A DNA stretch of 23,701 nt from a virus, in IMG/VR virus record IMGVR_UViG_3300025324_000031, positions 1 through 23,701 of that record; one strand, written 5' to 3'. The translations under genes and the position numbers were made by a program. Positions 13,733 through 19,804 of the stretch are shown here, piece after piece. Under the pieces are notes generated by a model. The model was not told the origin of the DNA and ran no database searches. It saw only the letters and a program-made list of their open reading frames with translations. Position 1 is the stretch's first letter. The number at the start of each line of letters is the position of its first letter.

Positions 13733-13954
13733 TTACTCGGGAAGTCCCTTGCTCTTACGCCACTCGCACGCTACTTCAGAGAAGACTGATTCGGCAGCGT
13801 CCCTGTAGTCTTGCAGGGGCTCAGCTTCCCTGAACGTCGTCTTAAGTGCGGTGCTGAAGTGATGGTTCCCAGCGTCTACCGCCTCATATCCAGCGGCAGC
13901 AACTTCGAGCATCTCATCCGAGCTGTCCTGAGTAGTGTCATACCGAAAGGTCAT
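13733..13954 (-). CDS. Small acidic hypothetical protein
   Basis: The gene encodes 73 residues, starting MTFRYDTTQDSSDEMLEVAA and ending EWRKSKGLPE. The protein is acidic and mostly helical, with GNHHFSTALK in the middle. An RBS (GAGGAAAGAGAG) precedes ATG 13954. Its promoter (13990-14018) overlaps the stop of the upstream minus-strand gene. No family is recognised. Confidence 0.65.
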   Translation of the reverse strand: MTFRYDTTQDSSDEMLEVAAAGYEAVDAGNHHFSTALKTTFREAEPLQDYRDAAESVFSEVACEWRKSKGLPE

Positions 13955-13989
13955 AATTCTCTCTTTCCTCTGTTCTCTTGTCTGATCTT

Positions 13990-14018
13990 AGTCTAGCACG
14001 CTTCTTCAGTCTTGACCA
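13990..14018 (-). promoter_or_regulatory. Promoter of the 13733-13954 gene
   Basis: On the minus strand TGGTCA (14018-14013, four of six consensus bases) is followed by 17 bp and TAGACT (13995-13990). The TAG of the -10 is the stop codon of the gene at 13993-14163. Confidence 0.5.
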
Positions 14019-14163
14019 CCTGAATCTCTTCGTGGCCGTTGCTCATGGTCCAAAGTGTGTCTCGCAACCAGTCTGCCGCTTCCTCGGCAGACCAGCCGAC
14101 AATCTTCCGGGTGTACTCAACTTCCTCACCCTTGTGCCTGTAAGTGATCTCGTACATGTTCAT
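13993..14163 (-). CDS. Small hypothetical protein (56 aa)
   Basis: A complete frame on the minus strand encodes 56 residues, beginning MNMYEITYRHKGEEVEYTRK and containing GWSAEEAADWLRDTLW near the middle. The predicted order is beta-beta-helix-beta, as in many tiny phage accessory proteins. ATG 14163 overlaps the stop of the upstream gene (ATGA), and GAGGAG lies 11 nt before it, so the pair is translationally coupled. Its function is unknown. Confidence 0.6.
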   Translation of the reverse strand: MNMYEITYRHKGEEVEYTRKIVGWSAEEAADWLRDTLWTMSNGHEEIQVVKTEEAC

Positions 14164-14387
14164 GACCAACAATGCTCCTCAACTTGCTTCACGACACGAC
14201 CGAAAGCTGCGTCACCCTCAACAAGAATTTTGTAGTCCTTGAAGTCGTTCTTTACGGGGGAGGTAGCCGTGTTCACTCCTTTGTACGCCCGAACACGCAC
14301 CCGAAGAACAGTCCCGGTACTGAGCTGGACAATCCTGCGCGTGATCACGTAGGTGTAGCCTTTACCGTAAATCTCTTTCCGGTTCAC
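14160..14387 (-). CDS. Small basic hypothetical protein
   Basis: The protein is 75 residues from GTG 14387, starting MNRKEIYGKGYTYVITRRIV and ending VVKQVEEHCWS. The GTG is preferred over an ATG at 14423 because GGAAGGAAG lies just upstream of it, whereas the ATG overlaps the -10 element. The protein is beta-rich and basic in the first half (STGTVLRVRVRAYKG). It is the first gene of the minus-strand island and is coupled to the 56-residue gene that follows. No family is recognised. Confidence 0.65.
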   Translation of the reverse strand: MNRKEIYGKGYTYVITRRIVQLSTGTVLRVRVRAYKGVNTATSPVKNDFKDYKILVEGDAAFGRVVKQVEEHCWS

Positions 14388-14418
14388 TGTTCTTCCTTCC
14401 GTCTGTGTTCCTGAGAAC

Positions 14419-14447
14419 AGCATACCACACTTCTAGACTGCTGAAAC
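14419..14447 (-). promoter_or_regulatory. Probable promoter of the 14160-14387 gene
   Basis: On the minus strand the -10 is TATGCT (14424-14419). A weak GTTTCA at 14447-14442 is 17 bp upstream. The call rests mainly on the leader that follows (CAGGAACACAGACGG), which is the same as in the genes at 13433 and 15443. Confidence 0.45.
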
Positions 14448-14472
14448 CTAGAAACTTCTTCCTCTTTTGGGT

Positions 14473-14500
14473 TTGACAGGTCCTCTGTTTGGGGTAGGAT
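14473..14500 (+). promoter_or_regulatory. Promoter of the 14539-14736 gene
   Basis: The consensus -35 TTGACA (14473-14478), a 16-bp spacer and the -10 TAGGAT (14495-14500) are followed by a purine-rich leader containing GGACAGAGACAAGAG and an RBS before ATG 14539. It diverges from the minus-strand promoter at 14419-14447. Confidence 0.75.
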
Positions 14501-14538
14501 AGAAGCAGAAGGACAGAGACAAGAGAAAAGAGGAAGCC

Positions 14539-14736
14539 ATGGATGCCACAGAAGCAGCGATGAAGGCTCAGAAGGTCAAGATCCTGCACAAGAACCGCAA
14601 CGGCTACAAGGTGGTTGAAGAGGGCGGATGGATCAAGGTTCTCTACGCCGGAGGCGGGATCAAGGCAAAGTTTCCGGTCTGTGACTTGAAGTACATCGGA
14701 GGCCCGAACCTCTGGATCGAACAGAACACCCGATAA
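14539..14736 (+). CDS. Small hypothetical protein (SH3-like?)
   Basis: The gene encodes 65 residues. A short Lys-rich helix (ATEAAMKAQKVKILHK) is followed by short beta strands (NGYKVVEEGGWIKVLYAGGG, PVCDLKYIGG) that could form a small barrel. It is a single-gene unit with its own strong promoter and a 12-bp GNRA-loop terminator, unlike the surrounding virion genes. The RBS is GAGGAAG. Its function is unknown. It is probably expressed independently of the late operon, like the minus-strand cassettes. Confidence 0.7.
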   Translation: MDATEAAMKAQKVKILHKNRNGYKVVEEGGWIKVLYAGGGIKAKFPVCDLKYIGGPNLWIEQNTR

Positions 14737-14739
14737 ACC

Positions 14740-14767
14740 GGAAGCCTCCCCGAAAGGGGAGGCTTCC
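14740..14767 (+). terminator. Strong intrinsic terminator with GAAA tetraloop
   Basis: GGAAGCCTCCCC (14740-14751) and GGGGAGGCTTCC (14756-14767) pair perfectly over 12 bp around a GAAA loop, with CATTTT shortly downstream. Confidence 0.85.
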
Positions 14768-14811
14768 ACTTGGCCATTTTATGATGATATTTCGGGAAAC
14801 TTGGACATACC

Positions 14812-15195
14812 ATGTCGATAGACGTATCTGTACAGATAGACCGGTCTAGACTGGAACGCCTTCTTAGGCTGCCTGGGGGACTGGTTGAACGCAACATGAG
14901 AAGGCGTATCGAGCGGGTAGAGAACCGAGCAAGGCAGCTTGCGCCAGGCAGCATGTCACGACAGATTAGGTCCGAGATCACACGGGAACGCAACGAGGTA
15001 ACCGGATTTGTGATCAGCGATCACCCCGCAACGATCTTTGTTGTGTCGGGTACCCGTCCGCATATCATCAGACCCGTTCGTGCCCGAGCGCTCCGGTTTC
15101 AAGTAGGCGGCCGGACCGTGTTCGCTAAGATCGTGTATCACCCCGGTACGAGGGCAAACAACTTCCTCCTAGAGGCTTTGCGCGAAGCACTCTAG
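14812..15195 (+). CDS. Neck / tail-completion protein (HK97 gp10-like)
   Basis: This 127-residue protein has an N-terminal helix-rich, Arg-rich part (RNMRRRIERVENRARQLAPG), then ITRERNEVTGFVISDH and GTRPHIIRPVRARALRFQVG. The A-P-G-x-S/L..I module and the GT.PH.I.P motif are typical of HK97 gp10-like minor tail or neck proteins that join tail and head. It follows the adaptor and tail-terminator genes, as expected, but is split from them by the minus-strand island. It has only a weak ribosome site. A hairpin terminator lies within its last codons. Confidence 0.75.
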   Translation: MSIDVSVQIDRSRLERLLRLPGGLVERNMRRRIERVENRARQLAPGSMSRQIRSEITRERNEVTGFVISDHPATIFVVSGTRPHIIRPVRARALRFQVGGRTVFAKIVYHPGTRANNFLLEALREAL

Positions 15196-15203
15196 GAGGA
15201 AGT
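15161..15203. terminator. Terminator hairpin overlapping the end of the neck gene
   Basis: ACTTCCTCCTAGAG (15161-15174) pairs perfectly with CTCTAGGAGGAAGT (15190-15203). GCTT/AAGC pairs inside extend the stem. The right arm carries the TAG stop codon (15193-15195), and the left arm lies in coding sequence. CTGTTCGTCTT follows. It lies 10 nt past the stop of the opposite-strand gene at 15213, so it may serve both directions. Confidence 0.7.
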
Positions 15204-15212
15204 CTGTTCGTC

Positions 15213-15425
15213 TTAGCTCATGGCATCCTCTGTGATCTGGTCCAGAAGGTTAATCAGCCTATCCGGGTGCGGGAACAGCTCCGGGTGCTCAGTCTCGACA
15301 GCGAAGACGTTGCTTGAGTTCGCTTGCACAGCGTCAGAGTGCGTCATCTTGCCGTTCTTGACCTTCCGGCCGTTAGCGCGAGCAGCGGCCTTCAGTTCTT
15401 CAAGCTTGGCGTTCCTGGGGTTCAC
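15213..15425 (-). CDS. Small basic hypothetical protein
   Basis: The protein is 70 residues from GTG 15425, with GAGGAAGA just upstream. It begins MNPRNAKLEELKAAARANGR, a Lys/Arg-rich helix resembling SAP- or HeH-like DNA-binding helices, and ends FPHPDRLINLLDQITEDAMS. That resemblance is weak and only a suggestion. It lies 17 nt downstream of the 15443 gene and is probably in the same transcript. Confidence 0.65.
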   Translation of the reverse strand: MNPRNAKLEELKAAARANGRKVKNGKMTHSDAVQANSSNVFAVETEHPELFPHPDRLINLLDQITEDAMS

Positions 15426-15442
15426 GATCTCTTCCTCGTTTC

Positions 15443-15610
15443 TTAGCTTTCGAACTGAACAGTCAGACCGTACTGACCGTAGTACGCTCGAACGTCATCT
15501 TGGGTGAACTCTCGATAGACGTTCTCCGCCACGGCCCAACCCTGAAGTACCAGACTCCACACATTCCACTCGTTGGTCTCTTCGTTCCAACGAACCTGAA
15601 TAGTCCTCAT
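15443..15610 (-). CDS. Small hypothetical protein (55 aa)
   Basis: A complete minus-strand frame encodes 55 residues, starting MRTIQVRWNEETNEWNVWSL and ending GQYGLTVQFES. It is Trp- and Tyr-rich, with a probable beta-helix-beta fold. A consensus promoter (15643-15671), the shared leader and an RBS (GAGAGGAAC) precede ATG 15610, which makes it a convincing gene despite its size. Its function is unknown. Confidence 0.65.
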   Translation of the reverse strand: MRTIQVRWNEETNEWNVWSLVLQGWAVAENVYREFTQDDVRAYYGQYGLTVQFES

Positions 15611-15642
15611 GGTCTGTTCCTCTCGTCTGTATTCCTGAGAAG

Positions 15643-15671
15643 AGTCTAGCGGTTCGGCTGGTCTGTGTCAA
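15643..15671 (-). promoter_or_regulatory. Promoter of the 15443-15610 gene
   Basis: On the minus strand the consensus TTGACA (15671-15666) is followed by a 17-bp spacer and TAGACT (15648-15643). The TGA of the -35 is the stop codon of the upstream gene (15668-15670). Confidence 0.8.
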
Positions 15672-15925
15672 CCCATCCGATCCAACGCCCTAGCCAGTGC
15701 CTTACCCTCCTTCTCAATCTGTTCATCAAGGTGGTCCGCATACTCGTTCAGGCTGTCAGCCAACGAGCGGGCATCTTCGGGAGTCAGACCAACTTCAATG
15801 ACTCGACCGTTCTCCCGCGCTGGGTCACAAACAGTAAACCGGAGACACACCTTGAGCTGAGCATCTTCAAACAGCTTGATCCCCTTGGACCACAGTTCAG
15901 CGACCCAGTACTTCCTATGCGCCAT
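15668..15925 (-). CDS. Small hypothetical protein (85 aa)
   Basis: The protein starts MAHRKYWVAELWSKGIKLFE and has a beta-rich first half (LKVCLRFTVCDPA). The C-terminus is helical (TPEDARSLADSLNEYADHLD, then EQIEKEGKALARAL) and could form a coiled coil. It is reminiscent of small phage proteins with a beta sheet plus a C-terminal helix, but no family is recognised. Its start overlaps the preceding minus-strand gene by 11 nt. AGGGGGAAA serves as RBS. Confidence 0.7.
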   Translation of the reverse strand: MAHRKYWVAELWSKGIKLFEDAQLKVCLRFTVCDPARENGRVIEVGLTPEDARSLADSLNEYADHLDEQIEKEGKALARALDRMG

Positions 15926-16088
15926 CGGTGTTTCCCCCTCGCCTCTTGACTGACTGATTCCACTGTTCGGTCAGGTTGTCGGGAGTCTTCCCCTCATTCT
16001 GCTTATGCAGACTGTCGAACGTGTCTGCCTTTTCCTGAGGAGTCATCCTATCCATGTCTGAACGAGGCAGGTCGGAATGCTTACCCAT
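15915..16088 (-). CDS. Small hydrophilic hypothetical protein (57 aa)
   Basis: A complete minus-strand frame encodes 57 residues, starting MGKHSDLPRSDMDRMTPQEK and ending KRRGGNTDGA. The protein is highly charged and probably helical. AAGGAGAAGA lies just upstream of ATG 16088. The gene overlaps both neighbours (8 nt upstream, 11 nt downstream), as in a tightly coupled operon. Its function is unknown. Confidence 0.6.
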   Translation of the reverse strand: MGKHSDLPRSDMDRMTPQEKADTFDSLHKQNEGKTPDNLTEQWNQSVKRRGGNTDGA

Positions 16089-16248
16089 TTGTCTTCTCCT
16101 TCAAGAGTTCCGCCTGAATCCTTCTGCGGTTTTCCTTACTTACTTGAGCACATTCAACCATGTACGTTTCAAGAAACTCACGCACGTATTCTACCGTAAC
16201 TTCCATGCGCTCAGCAGTAGCAATCTCTGCCTTAGTGTATTCCTCCAT
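16081..16248 (-). CDS. Small helical hypothetical protein (55 aa)
   Basis: The protein begins MEEYTKAEIATAERMEVTVE and continues YVREFLETYMVECAQVSKEN with a basic C-terminus (RRRIQAELLKEK). The frame is open much further upstream. ATG 16248 is chosen because GGGAGGG lies 6-7 nt before it and the promoter lies upstream of that. It is the first gene of the five-gene minus-strand island. It may be a small helix-turn-helix-like or helical-bundle protein, but this is not certain. Confidence 0.6.
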   Translation of the reverse strand: MEEYTKAEIATAERMEVTVEYVREFLETYMVECAQVSKENRRRIQAELLKEKTNG

Positions 16249-16274
16249 CACCATCCCTCCCATCGATTGAGTCG

Positions 16275-16305
16275 AGTCTACAGCATCTGTGTGTAGGGAT
16301 GTCAA
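16275..16305 (-). promoter_or_regulatory. Promoter of the five-gene minus-strand operon
   Basis: On the minus strand TTGACA (16305-16300) is followed either by TGTAGA (16282-16277) at 17 bp or by TAGACT (16280-16275) at 19 bp. The latter matches the -10 form used by other cassettes. Confidence 0.65.
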
Positions 16306-16623
16306 GCCCCAAAACTCAAGTGTCCGAATCATCCCCGTGTGCCCCTGAGATGTCATAGCCTGCCCTTTTCTGTCACCCCAGTATGTACAGAATGCCAAGG
16401 ACGTCTTTAGTGTCCGATGCGCCCGAACACGCCCCGGAATGCCATCACGGCCTGTAATCGTGCATAGCGGTGAACACGGTGAACACGGTGCCCCGGTTAA
16501 CGCCCATATGAAATCCCCACGCGAGGTTTAACTGGCGAGGGTGTTCACCGTGTTCCCATATACGAGCGAACACAGAGAGTAGTTGGGAACGATCAAGGAA
16601 AAATCTGGCGTACCGTCCAGAAG
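16306..16623. other. Divergent intergenic region before the tail module
   Basis: About 320 bp without a convincing gene separates the minus-strand operon from the tail chaperone gene. It is more G+C-rich and C-rich on the + strand than its surroundings, and contains repeated GGTGAACAC units and their inverse (16469-16555), plus two CCCATAT motifs. No clear + strand promoter was found, although the tail module must be transcribed from here or by read-through. Confidence 0.6.
16469..16555. repeat. GGTGAACAC tandem repeats with distant inverted copy
   Basis: GGTGAACAC occurs twice head to tail (16469-16477 and 16478-16486), followed by GGTG. The 15-mer GAACACGGTGAACAC (16472-16486) is exactly inverted as GTGTTCACCGTGTTC at 16541-16555, 54 bp away. 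It could be a binding-site array (iteron- or operator-like) or an RNA stem with a long loop. Confidence 0.65.
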
Positions 16624-17031
16624 ATGAAGGATTTTACGAAGAAGCGAACACCCATTACTTTTCGGGTAGATGAGGACACGTTCGAGGCAGCCCCTGCAAT
16701 CCCTGCGGAAGTCCTGACAGACTTCGCTGTCAAGTTTGCAGATGTTGAGAGCCTCCCTGCACTCAAGCGCGTAGAGGCACTGGCTGAAGTTCTTGAGATG
16801 ATTCTCAAGCCTGCTTCTTTCGAACTGATGAAGAGTCGGATGAAAGACAAAGAACAGCCGATAGAGATTGATCAGTTGAACGACATTATTGCTTGGCTCA
16901 TGGAACAGTACGGACAACGCCCTACACAGCCGTTGCCGGACTCCTTTCCTGGGCGACTCAACCCGGAATCTGGCACGAACTTGACGGAAACTACATTGGT
17001 AGGGGTATCGACCTTCAATCCCTCGAAGTAG
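16624..17031 (+). CDS. Tail assembly chaperone (G-type)
   Basis: This 135-residue protein directly precedes the frame-shifted partner and the tape measure gene, which is the invariant place of tail chaperones. It contains TPITFRVDEDTFEAAPAIPA, a helical stretch ending ALAEVLEMILKPASFELMKS, and an IDQLNDIIAWLMEQYGQRPT segment that continues into a Pro/Ser/Thr-rich, variable tail. This is typical of actinophage chaperones. They coat the tape measure during tail assembly and are absent from the finished tail. The ribosome site is weak. Confidence 0.8.
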   Translation: MKDFTKKRTPITFRVDEDTFEAAPAIPAEVLTDFAVKFADVESLPALKRVEALAEVLEMILKPASFELMKSRMKDKEQPIEIDQLNDIIAWLMEQYGQRPTQPLPDSFPGRLNPESGTNLTETTLVGVSTFNPSK

Positions 17032-17267
17032 ATAGGTTTTTGAACCTCATCTATTCAGAGATGCTGAAGCGTCTCTCTCCAAAGAAGGGCCAGAGCATGG
17101 ACGACGCCCGCAGAGCACTGGACGCGCGCCTAGGGGTGCCAGCGTGGGGCGTGGCTGGCGTTCTGAGGGCCTCTGAGCAGGAGCGCGACCCGTCGGCCCC
17201 CTATTGGTGGAGCGGCGCTGAGAACGCCTCTCAGAGCTTCCTTAGCTCTATGGGGGTGGCGCTGTGA
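16893..17267 (+). CDS. Tail assembly chaperone extension (T-type), reached by -1 frameshift
   Basis: This frame is -1 relative to the upstream chaperone and is open from 16872 (after a TGA at 16869-16871) to 17267. The only possible early start is TTG 16893, with no RBS. Coding character is clear from about 16965 on (GIWHELDGNYIGRGIDLQSL, DRFLNLIYSEMLKRL). The product is therefore expected as a fused GT protein made by ribosomal slippage, as in lambda and nearly all siphoviruses. No textbook slippery heptamer was found. The end overlaps the tape measure GTG by 4 nt. Confidence 0.75.
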   Translation: MAHGTVRTTPYTAVAGLLSWATQPGIWHELDGNYIGRGIDLQSLEVDRFLNLIYSEMLKRLSPKKGQSMDDARRALDARLGVPAWGVAGVLRASEQERDPSAPYWWSGAENASQSFLSSMGVAL

Positions 17268-19804
17268 CTACGCCGTCCGGCGGTCTCGTCGGGGACGCCA
17301 CCATTCGAGTAAGAGCGGATACCGATGATGCAAGTAGAGCGATCACCCGTTTTGCTTCTACCGCTGTAAGATCCCTTGGTTCTATCGGTCCCGCTATTGC
17401 ACCTCTCGCAACCATCGGTGCTTCTCTAGGAACAGCAATTCCTGCTGTCGCAGGCGTAGCTGCCGCTGTTGGCAATCTGCTTCCCGCAGCAACAGCGGCA
17501 GCTACTGGGTTTGTTGCAATCCGGCTTGCGGCTGGAACCGTTCAGCTTGCGATGGTCGGAGTAGAAGACGCAATTAGCGCAGCTTTCGAGACAGGTGAAG
17601 GAAGCACCGAAGCGTTCAGGGAAAGCCTAGAAGGTCTCGCCCCCGCAGCTCGCGCTACCGTTGTTGAAATTCGGGGGATGCGAGAGGAACTGACCGCTGT
17701 ACAGCAGGGAGTGCAACAGCGGTTCTTCGAAGGGTTTGCGGGGGAACTGAGGGATCTATCCGGTTCGGTCCTCCCCGTTCTTCAAAATGGTCTTAACACT
17801 ACAGCCAATATCTTCAACGATATGGCGGTAGGTGCGTCCGATGCAGCAGAACAGCTAGCAACAGACGGAACCCTAGGACAGGCTGTCCAAGGTGCAAACC
17901 TAGGTTTGCTTAATCTACGTGATGTTCCTGCCCAAGTCATCACCGCGTTTACACAACTCGCTGCGGCAGGCGCCCCGGCTTTTGAAAGAATCACTCTCGC
18001 AGCGGCGAATGCAGCAACGCGTGTCACGGATGCACTATCCGGCGCAGTAGAGTCCGGAGCTCTAGAAAACGCAGTAGAGCGTGCGTCCGATCTCTTTGCT
18101 TCTCTGCTCCCCATTGCTCAGGATGTGTTCGGAATTCTGAGCAATCTTTTTGAAGCTGCATCTGTTGGCGGAGACGACCTGTTTCAGGTTCTCGGTTCGG
18201 TTCTTGATGCGCTGAATCAATTCACCGGTACGACAGCTTTTCAAGATGCGATAAGTACCCTGGCTGAAACGATGGGTGTAGTAGGGGATACTGTTGCACC
18301 GCTTTTGATCAGCGCTCTAGAGGCTATAGCACCCGTATTCTCTGTTTTGGGTCCGCCCGTCCAAAGACTTGTGACTGCTCTTGGCCAGGGTCTAGAGCCG
18401 ATCATAGAAGCTATCGCACCACTTCTAGTTACTGCTGCTGAAGGGGTAGGCCAACTAGCAGATGCTATTGCTCCCGTTCTACCAATCGTTGGAAGTTTGA
18501 TAGCTCAACTCGGACCAATTCTTCAACCTATCCTTGAATTTCTTGTTGGACAGATTCAACTCTTCGCCCCCGCTGTTCTTCAAGTAGCAACTATTCTAGG
18601 AAATGTTCTTCGACCTATCCTAGCGGTACTTCCTCAGATTCTAGAACCTATTCTTCAAGCGTTCTTGCGCTTGATAGAAGCCGCACTCCCCGTTCTTATT
18701 GAACTTCTAATAGAACTAGAACCGACCCTAATTGAGCTTACTGTCCTATTGGCGGATCTACTCCTTGCGCTTACTCCTTTGATCGTAGCTGCGCTAGATT
18801 TGGCCACGAACATTCTCAATTTCCTTATGCCCGCGATTAGCGGGTTGATCGGGATCGTGGGAGGACTAGCCGGGGTTCTAAGCAGGCTTGTCTCTGGGGT
18901 AATCCGAGGCGTAGTGATGCCAATCATTCGCGCTTTGACTGCTCTTTTGAGTGGAGATTTCTCCAGAGCGTTTAGGTCAGCTAGGACTCTTGTTTCTCGT
19001 GTACTCAACGCCATTGAAGGTTTCTTCCGGAGCCTGGCAAGCACAGCCAATACAGCCCTTAGAAACACCGTTGATTTTGTTCGAGATCGTGTCGCAGACA
19101 TCGTTAACTTCTTCCAGAACATGCCCGATAGAGTGATTCGCGCTCTGTCTAATCTTGGAAGCAGGCTAAGGGATACAGTCAGAAATGCTGTTCAAAGGGC
19201 AGTAGATGCTACAACCAATAGAATCGATCGAATCGTAGAGATTATAGATAATCTTCCGCAGCGTGCAGTAGATGCCCTAGGTGATTTGGGCAGTACTCTG
19301 TTCAACGCTGGTAAGGATCTGATTCAAGGGTTCATTGACGGTATCCTGAGTCTTGGTGATGCAGTTGAAGATGCAGTCGGCGGTCTAGTTGATGCTGCTA
19401 CCGGCTGGCTTCCTGGCTCTCCCGCAGAAAAGGGGCCCTTGTCTGGGCAAGGCTACGTCTTTCTCAGAGGACAGCGTTTCACTGAAGACTTTGCGCGGGG
19501 CATCAAGCTTCCTGAAAATCTTCTTGAAGATGCGTCCAGAGACCTTGCTATGTCTTCTGTTAGCGGCTTCGAAGAACTTGGGCGCCCATCACTTCCTCTG
19601 TCCTTGGTTCCTGCGTCAGCAGCGGCACGTCCGGCTGTAACCACGCCTTCCCAAGTAGTGGTTAACTTCACTAATAGAGGGGTCATAGGTTCTAGAGCAG
19701 AGGTGTTTGACTGGTTGACTAGCGCTCTTGATCAGTTGGCACGTCAGAATCGTCTGCCTGTTAATCAAGTTCAGAGAAGGCCCGGAGGGGGAATGTTGAG
19801 ATGA
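17264..19804 (+). CDS. Tape measure protein
   Basis: At 846 residues this is the longest protein in the window. It starts with GTG overlapping the chaperone stop (GTGA). The N-terminal ~100 residues contain TIRVRADTDDASRAITRFAS and a hydrophobic stretch. Residues ~345-560 are a long, very hydrophobic run of short Ile/Leu/Pro helices (APLLISALEAIAPVFSVLG and similar). The C-terminus has the typical WLPGSPAEKGPLSGQGY motif and GQRFTEDFARGI. It sets tail length and helps DNA cross the membrane. At about 0.15 nm per residue, the tail would be near 125 nm. Confidence 0.9.
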   Translation: MTTPSGGLVGDATIRVRADTDDASRAITRFASTAVRSLGSIGPAIAPLATIGASLGTAIPAVAGVAAAVGNLLPAATAAATGFVAIRLAAGTVQLAMVGVEDAISAAFETGEGSTEAFRESLEGLAPAARATVVEIRGMREELTAVQQGVQQRFFEGFAGELRDLSGSVLPVLQNGLNTTANIFNDMAVGASDAAEQLATDGTLGQAVQGANLGLLNLRDVPAQVITAFTQLAAAGAPAFERITLAAANAATRVTDALSGAVESGALENAVERASDLFASLLPIAQDVFGILSNLFEAASVGGDDLFQVLGSVLDALNQFTGTTAFQDAISTLAETMGVVGDTVAPLLISALEAIAPVFSVLGPPVQRLVTALGQGLEPIIEAIAPLLVTAAEGVGQLADAIAPVLPIVGSLIAQLGPILQPILEFLVGQIQLFAPAVLQVATILGNVLRPILAVLPQILEPILQAFLRLIEAALPVLIELLIELEPTLIELTVLLADLLLALTPLIVAALDLATNILNFLMPAISGLIGIVGGLAGVLSRLVSGVIRGVVMPIIRALTALLSGDFSRAFRSARTLVSRVLNAIEGFFRSLASTANTALRNTVDFVRDRVADIVNFFQNMPDRVIRALSNLGSRLRDTVRNAVQRAVDATTNRIDRIVEIIDNLPQRAVDALGDLGSTLFNAGKDLIQGFIDGILSLGDAVEDAVGGLVDAATGWLPGSPAEKGPLSGQGYVFLRGQRFTEDFARGIKLPENLLEDASRDLAMSSVSGFEELGRPSLPLSLVPASAAARPAVTTPSQVVVNFTNRGVIGSRAEVFDWLTSALDQLARQNRLPVNQVQRRPGGGMLR

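Noticed and set aside
16469-16486. CRISPR-like repeat
   Set aside because: The units are only 9 bp, adjacent and without spacers, so the array is not a CRISPR.
16981-16995. GGAAAC as a slippery site for the tail chaperone frameshift
   Set aside because: The bases are in the wrong register for a -1 slip from the G frame and lie after the conserved T-frame segment begins.
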